NCBI RefSeq assembly: GCF_900142885.1
Contig: NZ_FRCL01000001.1
Span: forward strand, 352,311-416,310
Reading direction: 5' to 3'
Origin: Flavobacterium xinjiangense
GTDB taxonomy: Bacteria; Bacteroidota; Bacteroidia; Flavobacteriales; Flavobacteriaceae
DNA length: 64,000 nucleotides
Positions within the stretch are counted from its first letter, which is position 1; every line of letters begins with the position of its first letter. Below are positions 37,427-46,712 of the stretch, piece by piece. The translations under genes were made by a program, and so were the position numbers. Under the pieces are notes generated by a model. That model was given only the letters and a program-made list of their open reading frames with translations, was not told where the DNA came from and did no database searches.

Positions 37427-37448
37427 TCCCTGATATGTTAATTTTTTC

Positions 37449-37456
37449 TAAATTTA
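37449..37456 (-). promoter_or_regulatory. possible -7 element of the permease operon
   Basis: The minus-strand TAAATTTA fits TAnnTTTG at all but the last position. It lies about 23 nt before the ATG and about 41 bp from the centre of the nearest operator palindrome, similar to the spacing in front of susC (43 bp). Confidence 0.3.
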
Positions 37457-37491
37457 ATTTTAAAATTCCCAAATGAATAAAGAAATAAAAC

Positions 37492-37526
37492 AAAAACGTT
37501 TTCGGAATAACCGAAAACGTTTTCGA
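37492..37526. promoter_or_regulatory. two-part LacI-type operator, sugar permease operon
   Basis: Two palindromes share the core AAAACGTTTTCG: one centred at 37497/37498 (AAAACGTTTTCGG) and one at 37518/37519 (CGAAAACGTTTTCG). Their centres are 21 bp apart, so they lie on the same face of the helix. The central CG and A/T-rich arms are typical of LacI/CcpA-family operators. Similar pairs occur upstream of susC (51321-51351) and between the GH65 and GH32 genes (53849-53880). Confidence 0.85.
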
Positions 37527-37555
37527 AATGTTAAAATAACAATAGAAAAAACTAC

Positions 37556-38473
37556 TTATTTTTTAGCATATGGAATAATAATTTTTGTTTCCCACTCTAA
37601 CTCATTTCCTCCATTAAAAGGATTTGCGAGAAAGTGCTCCAGGGGTTTATTATCTAATTTAATGTCATTTTTCTTTGCATAATCAAGCAATGTAAACCAA
37701 GCTCTGTCTGATGTTCTGAAATTTCCGTAATAAGTAGCTTTTAAGCCTTTAAGTGCTGGTATCGTTTTGAAATGTACCACCTCACTTTCTACAGTTGCAG
37801 CGTCTTTTTCAATTGGAAAACAATAATTAAAATTTAGTGTTTCCGTATCTTGATTCCAATTTACAATTTCTACGTAAGGACTGCCAATAATTTTAATCTT
37901 GTTTTGTTGCAAATACCCTGTAATAATTTCATCATTACGAATCATTGTCTGTGCCTTTTCTTGCATCACACTCTTTAAATTAATGTAAGCTACATAGGTA
38001 TCTTCAGACGAACCCTCTCCTTCAATTTTAACTTTAAAATTTTTAATATGATTCTCCAAAGCATCTTTGAAACTCGAAATTTTCTTTATTTGCTCCACTT
38101 TGAAACTAGTGCTAAAAAAAGGAGCAGTAAGTCTGTTGTAAATGCTGTTGTTAAAATCCTTTATTGAAACGTTGATTGATGTGACTGAATCATTTATAGA
38201 TTTCATTTCCCAAGTATATTCCATACGAGTATTACCTTTATTCATTTCTTGCTTAATAAAATCGAAATTTTTCTTTTCAAGAGTTATGCAGGTTTCTTTT
38301 TGGCTTACAGATTGAGCGAAAGACCATTCCTGAACACCTTGAAAAATTGTACCAGTAGCAGCTTTAACTTTAAATGAAATACAGTAATCACTCTTTTTAA
38401 GAAATAAATACCAAACTAAAAACAATGAAAATAGAAGACCCAGTAGTAATGCGATTTTTTTTCTGCTTAACAT
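37556..38473 (-). CDS. membrane-anchored protein with C-terminal GyrI-like effector-binding domain
   Basis: A 305-residue protein with one N-terminal membrane helix (about residues 6-25). The middle part is SRPBCC-like (about 30-170, including EWSFAQSVSQKE). The C-terminal domain is GyrI/AraC-effector-binding-like (about 195-303, with GSPYVEIVNW, the central PALKGLKATYYGNF, and the ending ETKIIIPYAKK). Such domains bind small hydrophobic or cationic molecules. No DNA-binding domain is present. It starts directly after the PAP2/haloperoxidase-like gene (stop and start adjacent) and is last in the FG-GAP operon. The role is unknown. Confidence 0.65.
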   Translation of the reverse strand: MLSRKKIALLLGLLFSLFLVWYLFLKKSDYCISFKVKAATGTIFQGVQEWSFAQSVSQKETCITLEKKNFDFIKQEMNKGNTRMEYTWEMKSINDSVTSINVSIKDFNNSIYNRLTAPFFSTSFKVEQIKKISSFKDALENHIKNFKVKIEGEGSSEDTYVAYINLKSVMQEKAQTMIRNDEIITGYLQQNKIKIIGSPYVEIVNWNQDTETLNFNYCFPIEKDAATVESEVVHFKTIPALKGLKATYYGNFRTSDRAWFTLLDYAKKNDIKLDNKPLEHFLANPFNGGNELEWETKIIIPYAKK

Positions 38474-39799
38474 TTATTTTGTCATTTTTAATTTTCCAAC
38501 AATAAAACTACCTAAGTTTTCTCCTTGTGTTATACCGTTTACAATCGCTGCTTTATAATGTATTCCTCCATAAAATCGACTCATTGCAGCTTCTTTAGCT
38601 GCATCGTTAAACGATTTAAAACTCCTATTTGGCAAACCATATGGTAACTCTGTATTATCAAGATAGGCAAAATTATCCCCAAAAACTGACGTCAATATAG
38701 CGGCTGAACAGGCCGAAGCTACTGAATGTCCACTGCAATATTCAGGAAATGGCGGTGTTTGTAATAATGGTCTCCAATTTTCATCTATATTTTGATTGAT
38801 CACAGTTTCTGGTCTTACAACATTGCTTCTGAATTTTTCATCCCAACAACTGATAAAGGCATCAAAAAGCCCAATTGAAGTTTGGGTGTATGCATATATC
38901 GTTTTCTCGAAATCAGCATTTGACTTTTTGCAGGCAATTTTAACAATTCCCATCCAATGACCTCCAGGAGTTATTTTCTTTTTAGCAAACATCATGTGAC
39001 CTTGATTAACCGTAACATAAGGATTACAGTCCCAAAATTGAGCCATTTTTATTTCTTCAGATGAATCCCCTTTTTTTATCATTTGCTGACTAATATCATA
39101 CACTTCTTGAACTTGCTTAAAAAAAGGAGATTTTTTGTCTAACGAAAAGGGTAAAGCGGGAATTGGTTTGAATTGGGAAGCCGAGTCTAAAACCAATGTT
39201 CTAATCTCACCCCAATGTGGTTCTACAGCATCCATATACGCTGGTGGAGTAGGCTGCCATCTTCCGGGTTGATTTGCATAAACAGAAAATTTAGACATTG
39301 TTCTTGTTTGTTTGTAATTATCTTTTCCCATCCATTTTTTAATCCTCTCCGCCACTTTAAGCCCGTATTCTTTTGAAACTTCAAATTCTTTCTCGTTTTC
39401 ATTTCCCCATTTCTGGTATAAACTATCTCTAAATTTTTCAACCAATTCTTCAGAAAACACTAATGCTTTGCTCACTTCCATATGCGCGATAAGAGCAGCT
39501 ACATTTTTATTTACACCACTTTTTGGGTCCAAAGCTGGGATAGAATCTAATCCGTTTAATTGACCTTGCAAACTGGAATACCTTTTACTGTTTTGCGCAA
39601 TTATTTCAAAGGCAGCAATATTAGGATACGTGTAAATCCTGCTCGCTACTGGTGGTGAAAAAATATCGTGAACCAAAATTTGAGTTACATTGTCAATTGA
39701 GGCGGAGTAGTCACTCGGTGTTACAACAATAGATTTTTCTTTTTTGCAGGAAACAAAAAGAAAAATAATTACAGCCAGTGTTAAAAATTGTGTTTTCAT
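38474..39799 (-). CDS. vanadium-dependent haloperoxidase/PAP2-superfamily lipoprotein
   Basis: A 441-residue lipoprotein with a signal ending LFVSC (Cys near residue 17). The full acid-phosphatase/haloperoxidase active-site pattern is present: K-x6-R-P in KFRSNVVRP (Lys near 321), SGH in YCSGHSVASA (His near 358), and S-R-x5-H in SRFYGGIH (His near 413). The residues would bind vanadate or phosphate. The sequence cannot tell a halogenating peroxidase from a phosphatase. The frame is open to a TTG at 39829, but the ATG at 39799 gives the correct lipoprotein signal. It lies downstream of two FG-GAP lipoprotein genes, a neighbourhood I recall as recurrent in Bacteroidota. Confidence 0.8.
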   Translation of the reverse strand: MKTQFLTLAVIIFLFVSCKKEKSIVVTPSDYSASIDNVTQILVHDIFSPPVASRIYTYPNIAAFEIIAQNSKRYSSLQGQLNGLDSIPALDPKSGVNKNVAALIAHMEVSKALVFSEELVEKFRDSLYQKWGNENEKEFEVSKEYGLKVAERIKKWMGKDNYKQTRTMSKFSVYANQPGRWQPTPPAYMDAVEPHWGEIRTLVLDSASQFKPIPALPFSLDKKSPFFKQVQEVYDISQQMIKKGDSSEEIKMAQFWDCNPYVTVNQGHMMFAKKKITPGGHWMGIVKIACKKSNADFEKTIYAYTQTSIGLFDAFISCWDEKFRSNVVRPETVINQNIDENWRPLLQTPPFPEYCSGHSVASACSAAILTSVFGDNFAYLDNTELPYGLPNRSFKSFNDAAKEAAMSRFYGGIHYKAAIVNGITQGENLGSFIVGKLKMTK

Positions 39800-39873
39800 T
39801 TTTTTGTATTTATTATCTGTTAAAAGCAAGGAACGGTATAGAATTCTCGTTCTTAACAGCTCATTATTGTAAA

Positions 39874-42800
39874 TTAATTTTTTGTCATTGCCAGTTCGTA
39901 AACTTCAGCTGGCTTACTATTTATTGTTACTAATAAATATTTCTTCCCATTTAAATTGATAAGATCCAAATGTCTTACGGCCTTCTGAGTTAAATCGATT
40001 CCAATTTGATTTCCTAAATAGATTGTTTTTTCACTCTTTATTAATGCTCCTGAAAACCCATCAAATCTACTGTGATACGGTGAGACCCCAAAATAATTTC
40101 CTGCTGCAAAAACTTCTACCTTTTTATCCGCATCAAAATTTCCTTTGACGAAACACGTAATGGGGGAGACTTGCAGTTTATTCGAAAAAAATACAAAGGT
40201 AAATTTCCCATTGTCATTTCTTAAATAACCCGATTTCAAATTATGAACTTCATATAATTTCGCTTTATCTAGCATTTTTGGATCAAAAACCTCTTCAAGT
40301 GTTTTTCCGGCAAATGATTTATAACTGTTAAATTTCTTTTTTAATAAACCACTAAACTGTTCTGCTAATTCGTCTAATCCTGCCGTCGTATAATACTGAC
40401 CGTTTTTTTCTATTGCAACTATAGTTTCAAAACTACCATTGGCGTCAAAATCATCATAATACATTTTCATAGGAAAATCTTTACTGGCTTTAAACTTAGA
40501 ATTCATTCCCCAGTTTCCAACCAAATAATCTTCATCTCCATCATTATCAATATCGAAAGGAATTATAGATTGCCATAATCCATTGCTTTTTTCAGGAAAA
40601 ATAGTTTCGGTGACATTCTTGAATTTACCGTTCATATTTGCGAAAAAAGTAGGCTTCATCCACTCCCCTATTACTATAATATCGATTTTACCATCTTTGT
40701 TAAAATCAGTAAAAACAGCATCAGTAGCCATCCCAATTCCTTCAAATGTTTTAGTCTGAACAATTGTAAATACCCCTTTATTATTGTTCAATAGATAGCA
40801 ATCCGGCATACTGCCGAATCTATTATTCACAGAGTTATTACCGACAAAAATATCTAAATCCCCATCTTTATCGTAATCGAATGTTTTGACAACTGATGCG
40901 TTTTGCGCAAGTTTTGGCAAAATAGTTTTAATTAATTCTCCGTTTTTAGCAAGGTATAATCTATCTTGGAGATTAGATGCATTTTCTCCTCCGCCAGAGG
41001 CTACATACAAATCATTTATTTTATCATTATCAAAATCCCCAATTACAGCTGAAGCATCTTCAAAAACAGAATCATTTTCAATCGTCCTATATATTTTCTT
41101 AGAAAAACCTTGAGGATTTTGAAGAAAAACAGCTGCTTTTTTTCCTTTTGATCCTCCAAAGAAAATATCCTCCTTTCCATCTCCATTCAAATCCCCAACG
41201 GCTGTGGCAGGTCCGCGATCTGAACGTTGATAAGGAATTAATTTTTGTGTTAAAATATCAATAAAGTCATTTTCCTGATGTGTGAAGTCAATACCTAAAT
41301 TAGTTTCCACTTTTTTGAAAATAGGCAAAACACCAGGATGTAATTTTCTGTAATCAAAGAGTTTTCTGTTTTTATTGGGTTTAACAGTTAGTGTTTGACA
41401 AGTTTTAATATTCTTCAAGGTTTGATATGATCTGTCAGGCCAAATAACTACTAATGAATCGACCGTTTTTATTTTACCATAACCAAAGTGAATCATTGGC
41501 TCAGATGAAGACTGGAATCCTCTTGTTGTCTGCAGTTCCATGAATTGCTTTTGCCCTTTCACATAAGAAATAACTTTTGCCCCAATTCCGAAAGTATTTT
41601 TACCCAAAAACCGTAATTTCAACTTTAAATAGTTAGAATTCTTGTTGGTTTGGTTTATGTAAATTGACGCTACACTGTTTAAATTATTTGTGATTACATC
41701 CAAATCTCCATCATTATCAATATCAGCATAACCGCTTCCATTTGAAATTATTGAATCATTTTCAATCCAGTCATTCGATCTGTTTTTAAACATTAAATCC
41801 TTTGACCCTTGAAAAACATAATTTGTCACATTGCCTTTTGGCATTTTTTTCAACGCCTCTTTATCTAATAATTTAGTGGTGCTTATTTTACTTTTTATCT
41901 GATCATTAGAATAATATTTCACATAATCTAAATCATTAGGGCGCTTTGGAATTCCATTACATACAAATATATCTTCCTCACCGTCCTGATCATAATCTGC
42001 AAATAAAGAGCTCCAACTCCAGTCTGTAGCCGCTACACCACTTAGCAAAGCCGTTTCTGTGAAATTATTTCCCGCTTGATTCAGTTGCAACATATTTCTG
42101 GTATACTGATAATGGTAGCCTAATTTTTCGGTTCTCATTTTCAGCATTTGTACATTGTCGTCTCCTAAAGAGGATTTCAAAACTTTTTCATCCTCCGGAA
42201 GCATGTCTAAAGTCATAATATCCGGGAAACCATCATGGTTAATATCCGCGACATCAACACCCATTGAAAATCTGCTGGTATGTCCAAAATGTTTTTTCAA
42301 ACTTTCCGTAAAAGTTCCGTCACCATTATTCAAATAGTAATAATCATCTTCATGAAAATCATTACATACATAAATATCAGGATAACCGTCTAAATTAAAA
42401 TCAGAAACTGCCAATCCTAAACCATATCCATTGGCCCCACCAAAAATCCCTGCTTTATCACTTACATCAACAAATTTACCATTGTCGTTTCTAAATAATT
42501 TATCTCCACATTCATAACTTCTATTATTTCTAATTTGAGCATTTCCATAGGACGCTTCAGAATGTACGGCATGATTAAGCAAATACATATCTAAATCACC
42601 ATCCAAATCATAATCAAAGAAAGCGGCCGAAGAACTATAATTATCAAGATCCAATCCATATTCAGCGCCACTCTCTGTAAAAGTGTTGTCTTTGTTATTA
42701 ATAAACAATTCATTATGACCTTCAAAACCATTAATTCCTACGACAGCACAAACATAAATGTCTAAGAATCCATCCCCATTTACATCAGCCATGACTGTTC

Positions 42801-43134
42801 CTGCTTTCCAATCGCTTTGTCCTTCAACACCCGCTTTTGCAGTAATATCTTCGAACTTATTGTCTCCCTTATTCAGATACAATTTATTTTTACCTTGATT
42901 TGAAGTAAAATACACATCAACTAATCCATCATTATTTATATCACCTAAAGCAACTCCTCCTCCATTGTAATAGTAGAGATAATCTAAAATAGATATGTTT
43001 TTTGACGGATCTAACTGATTATTGAATGTAATATTGCTCTTTTCAGGCGATAGTTTTTCAAATAATTGATCTTGTTTTTTTGAACAACCAGCAATCAGCA
43101 ATGAAGCCAGTCCCATTCTAAAAAAATTATTCAT
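39874..43134 (-). CDS. FG-GAP (VCBS) repeat / ASPIC-UnbV lipoprotein, second copy
   Basis: A 1086-residue lipoprotein: signal MNNFFRMGLASLLIAGC with lipid-modified Cys near residue 17. The first block holds many FG-GAP repeats with calcium loops such as DINNDGLVDVYFTSN and DVNGDGFLDIYVC (about 60-480). An ASPIC/UnbV domain follows (about 530-600, with FGIGAKVISYVKGQKQFMEL and RGFQSSSEPMIHFGYG), then a second FG-GAP block (about 660-1050). It is a paralog of the gene upstream. Its ATG (43132-43134) overlaps that gene's stop by 8 bp, so the two are translationally coupled. The longer frame from a TTG at 43176 is rejected. Probable surface protein; function unknown. Confidence 0.82.
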   Translation of the reverse strand: MNNFFRMGLASLLIAGCSKKQDQLFEKLSPEKSNITFNNQLDPSKNISILDYLYYYNGGGVALGDINNDGLVDVYFTSNQGKNKLYLNKGDNKFEDITAKAGVEGQSDWKAGTVMADVNGDGFLDIYVCAVVGINGFEGHNELFINNKDNTFTESGAEYGLDLDNYSSSAAFFDYDLDGDLDMYLLNHAVHSEASYGNAQIRNNRSYECGDKLFRNDNGKFVDVSDKAGIFGGANGYGLGLAVSDFNLDGYPDIYVCNDFHEDDYYYLNNGDGTFTESLKKHFGHTSRFSMGVDVADINHDGFPDIMTLDMLPEDEKVLKSSLGDDNVQMLKMRTEKLGYHYQYTRNMLQLNQAGNNFTETALLSGVAATDWSWSSLFADYDQDGEEDIFVCNGIPKRPNDLDYVKYYSNDQIKSKISTTKLLDKEALKKMPKGNVTNYVFQGSKDLMFKNRSNDWIENDSIISNGSGYADIDNDGDLDVITNNLNSVASIYINQTNKNSNYLKLKLRFLGKNTFGIGAKVISYVKGQKQFMELQTTRGFQSSSEPMIHFGYGKIKTVDSLVVIWPDRSYQTLKNIKTCQTLTVKPNKNRKLFDYRKLHPGVLPIFKKVETNLGIDFTHQENDFIDILTQKLIPYQRSDRGPATAVGDLNGDGKEDIFFGGSKGKKAAVFLQNPQGFSKKIYRTIENDSVFEDASAVIGDFDNDKINDLYVASGGGENASNLQDRLYLAKNGELIKTILPKLAQNASVVKTFDYDKDGDLDIFVGNNSVNNRFGSMPDCYLLNNNKGVFTIVQTKTFEGIGMATDAVFTDFNKDGKIDIIVIGEWMKPTFFANMNGKFKNVTETIFPEKSNGLWQSIIPFDIDNDGDEDYLVGNWGMNSKFKASKDFPMKMYYDDFDANGSFETIVAIEKNGQYYTTAGLDELAEQFSGLLKKKFNSYKSFAGKTLEEVFDPKMLDKAKLYEVHNLKSGYLRNDNGKFTFVFFSNKLQVSPITCFVKGNFDADKKVEVFAAGNYFGVSPYHSRFDGFSGALIKSEKTIYLGNQIGIDLTQKAVRHLDLINLNGKKYLLVTINSKPAEVYELAMTKN

Positions 43135-46100
43135 TGCTTTTAAATATTTTAGGTGTGCTATTATTAATAACAGCAATAATCAAATTAGTGTTATTCTTGT
43201 TCTTGATTGATTTAATATGCTTTACTTCCCCTTTTACAAAAAACCCTGAGCTACTGTAGGGTAGCCATGTGAAATTTCCGTTTTTACTTCCTAAAAGTAC
43301 ACTTCCATAATTAACATCTAATCTTGAAAATTGTGGTTTGAATTCGTATTGATTGCCTCCTAAAATCAAATCCAAAATTCCATCCTTATTAACGTCCATT
43401 GTACTTATCGTGTTTACACAGGAAAACTGTACTTCTTTAGGTAATGCTTTTACTTCAAATTTTCCGTTTCCTTTATTAAGGGCAATTACGCTTTCTTGAA
43501 TATTTACCATTTTTTGGATAGAATTATCTACGACTTCTTGCGCAAATAATTCCTGAAATGATTTTTTAGAATAATCTGCGTAGCTCAAATTTTTCTTTTT
43601 TATCAATGGAATTTGTTTCGCTAATTCTTGCTTTAAATGGACTGGTATATCTTTATTATTGATTGTCCGAGTTGCAATTTGCTCAATAGTACCGTTATTA
43701 TCAAAATCATTTACAAATAATTTCATAGGATTTGTATTTGACGCTTTATAAGAAGTATTTGTTCCTTTATTGCCAAGAATCAAATCCTTTTTACCGTCAT
43801 TATTCAAATCTACACAACTAACAGCATTCCAAAAACCATGGTAATCAGTAAGATTCGATTTGAATTCTACGAGTCGTCTTCCTGTATTTTTAAAAATTTT
43901 TGGAGCCATCCAATCTCCTACTATAATTAGATCTTTTTTGCCATCATTATCAATATCCTCCCAAAGAGCATCCGTTATCATCCCCACTTCATTCAGTTTG
44001 AATGCTTTTTTGTCAGTAGCATTGCTGAAATTTCCCTTACCGTCATTCTCCAACAATAATTGCTTTGGATCGATTCCATAAACACCTGGAACACTTCGAC
44101 TACCTATAAAAACGTCAACATCCCCGTCATTATCAAAATCATTTACAGCTATAACTGACACGTTATTATTGGTAGTTGGAATATTCGTTTTGCTTTTTGA
44201 AAAAACTCCTTTTCCATTATTTAAATACAATCGGTTTTTATAATTCGCTTGATCCGCTTTTTCATTTCCACCTGAACCTACCAGTAAATCTTGGTCTCCA
44301 TCATTATCAGCATCAAAGAAACTAGCCGCAGTATCTTCATAATTGGCATCGTTATCTAGATCTTTCTGAGTTGTAATGGTAAAATTATCATTTCCTTTAC
44401 TTAGGTAAATTTTTCCTGGAATTCCTTTGGCTCCGCCAATAAAAACATCATCATTCCCGTCTCCGTTAATATCGGCAACTGCTAACGAAGGCCCTTCTTT
44501 TGACAGTTCTTTTGAGATTAAGCCTTCATAATCAAAATCGATATAATCATTCTCTTTATTTACCAAAAAAGTGTTTGTTTTCTCAGAGAATAACTGTTTC
44601 GGCTTATTAATTTTAGGAATATAATTTGATTTGGCGTCAGCAATATTCAAATTGATTGTACAATTATTTCTTATTTTCATAATGGTTTGAAATTTACTAT
44701 TTGGCCAAATCACTTGAATCGAATCAATTTTTTTTGTTCCAATTCCAAAAGTCATTACGTAATCTATTGAAGATTGGAAACCTCTTGAGGGAATTAACTC
44801 TTGTCTTAAAATTTCTTTCCCTGAAAATAATTCAACAACACTTCCTACTCCAAATTTATTTAGGTCATCTCCCTTTAATTTCACTTTTACATAATGGTTC
44901 TTTTTATTTTTATCAGAATTGTTTTGATAAACAAAAGCTGCCATATTTACGTTATTGACAATCAAATCTAAATCACCATCATTATCCAAGTCGCCATAAG
45001 CTGCTCCATTGGAAAAACTTGGCGTGTCTAATCCCCAATTTTGCGCTTCATTAGTAAAAGTTAGATTTTTATTATTTTTGAATGCATAGTTTGGTATCGG
45101 AGTACTTGGCATTTTATTGATTATAGTTTCAATCTGCTCTTTCTTGCCAGTAACAATCATTTTTTGCATGAATTCATTAGCAAAAAAGTCAACAAAATCC
45201 TGATTAGTTAAATCGTGGTAAATTCCGTTACAAACATATATATCTTTATAACCATCATTATCCATGTCAAATAATAAGGCTCCCCAACTCCAATCTGTTT
45301 TAGCAACACCAGCATAATTTGCTATTTCAAGAAATTGATTATTTCCATTATTGAGCTGCAAAGTGTTTTGCATGTATTGATTGAAAAAATCCAGATTTAA
45401 CTTCCTAAGATATAAATCATAGTTCTCAAAATTAGTTGTTGTTTTTAGGCGCTCATCCTCTTCAGGCAACATATCTGTTACAAAAATATCAGCTTTTCCG
45501 TCATTATTAATGTCGGCCATATCAGCCCCCATAGATGATTGACTAATATGAGAAGCCCAACCCTGAATTTGTTCCGTAAAGGTTCCGTTCTTATTGTTTA
45601 TATATAAATAATCTTTTTCGTAAAAATCATTTGAGATATAAATATCCGGGTATAAATCTCCATTAACATCACCTACCGTTACGCCAAGTCCAAACCCTAT
45701 CAAACTTCCATAAATCCCTGACGCTTGGCTTACATCTACGAATTTACCGTTATCATTACGGAGTAATTTATCTCCTCCACCTTTTAAAATATCTGCAACA
45801 TCCCAGTCTTTATCGCGTAATTCTCTTTTATTAGAATAATTTAAGCTACTCACTGGTATAAAACTATTATTCAAAATATAACAATCAAGATCTCCATCTT
45901 TATCATAATCAAAAAATGCGGCGTGAGTTGTTATTCCAGTATCGGCAAGATTATACTCCTCAGCTTTTTCAGTAAAAGTACCATTCCTATTATTGATAAA
46001 AAGTTCATTCTTTTGGTTGTCCCCTTTTATATTTCCCGCATTACATACATAAATATCAAGAAAGCCATCTGCATTTATATCCACCATCACCACACCTGTA

Positions 46101-46444
46101 GACCAGGATTTGGTTCCTTCGATACCAGCTTTTTTAGAAATATCTTCAAATTTAAAATTCCCCTTATTTAGATAAAGCTTATTGGTGCCAAGATTAGAAG
46201 TAAAGTAAACATCTGACAATCCGTCGTTATTGATATCTCCTATTGCGACTCCTCCGCCGTTGTAGAAATTTCTGTACTTGAATATGTTCATATCCACGCC
46301 ATTCTTTACTTCATTAACAAAGTTAATTCCTGTTCTGGAAGCCTCTAATTTAGAGAATAAAGTGTCGTTGTTTCCTGAGTTTTCTTTAGAACAGTTAGAA
46401 AAAATAATTATAAAAGGAATAAATAAAAAAATACGATTAAACAT
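43127..46444 (-). CDS. FG-GAP (VCBS) repeat / ASPIC-UnbV lipoprotein, first copy
   Basis: A 1105-residue lipoprotein (signal ending IIIFSNC) with the same order as its downstream paralog: FG-GAP repeats with Ca loops like DINNDGLSDVYFTSN (about 60-480), an ASPIC/UnbV domain near 530-610 (FGVGSVVELFSGKEILRQEL, RGFQSSIDYVMTFGIG), and a second FG-GAP block (about 650-1060, with DINGDGNDDVFIGG). It heads the operon FG-GAP, FG-GAP, haloperoxidase-like, GyrI-like. SusC/SusD lie upstream on the same strand, separated by a terminator. Homologs next to SusCD pairs are frequent in Bacteroidota, so a role in glycan or small-molecule handling at the surface is possible but unproven. Confidence 0.82.
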   Translation of the reverse strand: MFNRIFLFIPFIIIFSNCSKENSGNNDTLFSKLEASRTGINFVNEVKNGVDMNIFKYRNFYNGGGVAIGDINNDGLSDVYFTSNLGTNKLYLNKGNFKFEDISKKAGIEGTKSWSTGVVMVDINADGFLDIYVCNAGNIKGDNQKNELFINNRNGTFTEKAEEYNLADTGITTHAAFFDYDKDGDLDCYILNNSFIPVSSLNYSNKRELRDKDWDVADILKGGGDKLLRNDNGKFVDVSQASGIYGSLIGFGLGVTVGDVNGDLYPDIYISNDFYEKDYLYINNKNGTFTEQIQGWASHISQSSMGADMADINNDGKADIFVTDMLPEEDERLKTTTNFENYDLYLRKLNLDFFNQYMQNTLQLNNGNNQFLEIANYAGVAKTDWSWGALLFDMDNDGYKDIYVCNGIYHDLTNQDFVDFFANEFMQKMIVTGKKEQIETIINKMPSTPIPNYAFKNNKNLTFTNEAQNWGLDTPSFSNGAAYGDLDNDGDLDLIVNNVNMAAFVYQNNSDKNKKNHYVKVKLKGDDLNKFGVGSVVELFSGKEILRQELIPSRGFQSSIDYVMTFGIGTKKIDSIQVIWPNSKFQTIMKIRNNCTINLNIADAKSNYIPKINKPKQLFSEKTNTFLVNKENDYIDFDYEGLISKELSKEGPSLAVADINGDGNDDVFIGGAKGIPGKIYLSKGNDNFTITTQKDLDNDANYEDTAASFFDADNDGDQDLLVGSGGNEKADQANYKNRLYLNNGKGVFSKSKTNIPTTNNNVSVIAVNDFDNDGDVDVFIGSRSVPGVYGIDPKQLLLENDGKGNFSNATDKKAFKLNEVGMITDALWEDIDNDGKKDLIIVGDWMAPKIFKNTGRRLVEFKSNLTDYHGFWNAVSCVDLNNDGKKDLILGNKGTNTSYKASNTNPMKLFVNDFDNNGTIEQIATRTINNKDIPVHLKQELAKQIPLIKKKNLSYADYSKKSFQELFAQEVVDNSIQKMVNIQESVIALNKGNGKFEVKALPKEVQFSCVNTISTMDVNKDGILDLILGGNQYEFKPQFSRLDVNYGSVLLGSKNGNFTWLPYSSSGFFVKGEVKHIKSIKNKNNTNLIIAVINNSTPKIFKSNE

Positions 46445-46650
46445 ATTTACAAACTATTTGATTAGGTAATTAGAAGTGCCTAATTTATATAATAAACATT
46501 ATATAAAAAAATTAAAAATAGATTAAATAGAAGCTTTAACAGTTAAAAAAAACGCTTCTTATTTCTATAATTACTTGAAAACTAACATTTAAAATCGATT
46601 AAGAACTCAAGATTAAATTAAAACGCAATTTGGTGTATTATATAAAAAAT

Positions 46651-46675
46651 AAAGAGGGTAATAAATACCCTCTTT
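46651..46675 (-). terminator. Rho-independent terminator after susD
   Basis: The perfect 10-bp stem AAAGAGGGTA / TACCCTCTTT (46651-46660 and 46666-46675) with a 5-nt loop lies about 38 bp past the SusD stop codon. On the minus strand it is followed by ATTTTTTAT. It separates susCD from the FG-GAP operon. The 206 bp between it and the first FG-GAP gene (46445-46650) must hold that operon's promoter, but no full TAnnTTTG element is evident there. Confidence 0.85.
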
Positions 46676-46712
46676 ATAACTAACTCAAAACATAATTAAT
46701 TGTAAACTATTC

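Noticed and set aside
43135..43176. N-terminal extension of the second FG-GAP lipoprotein from a TTG at 43176
   Set aside because: It would put 14 residues before a normal lipoprotein signal and deepen the overlap with the upstream gene; the ATG at 43134 fits the coupled-start pattern.
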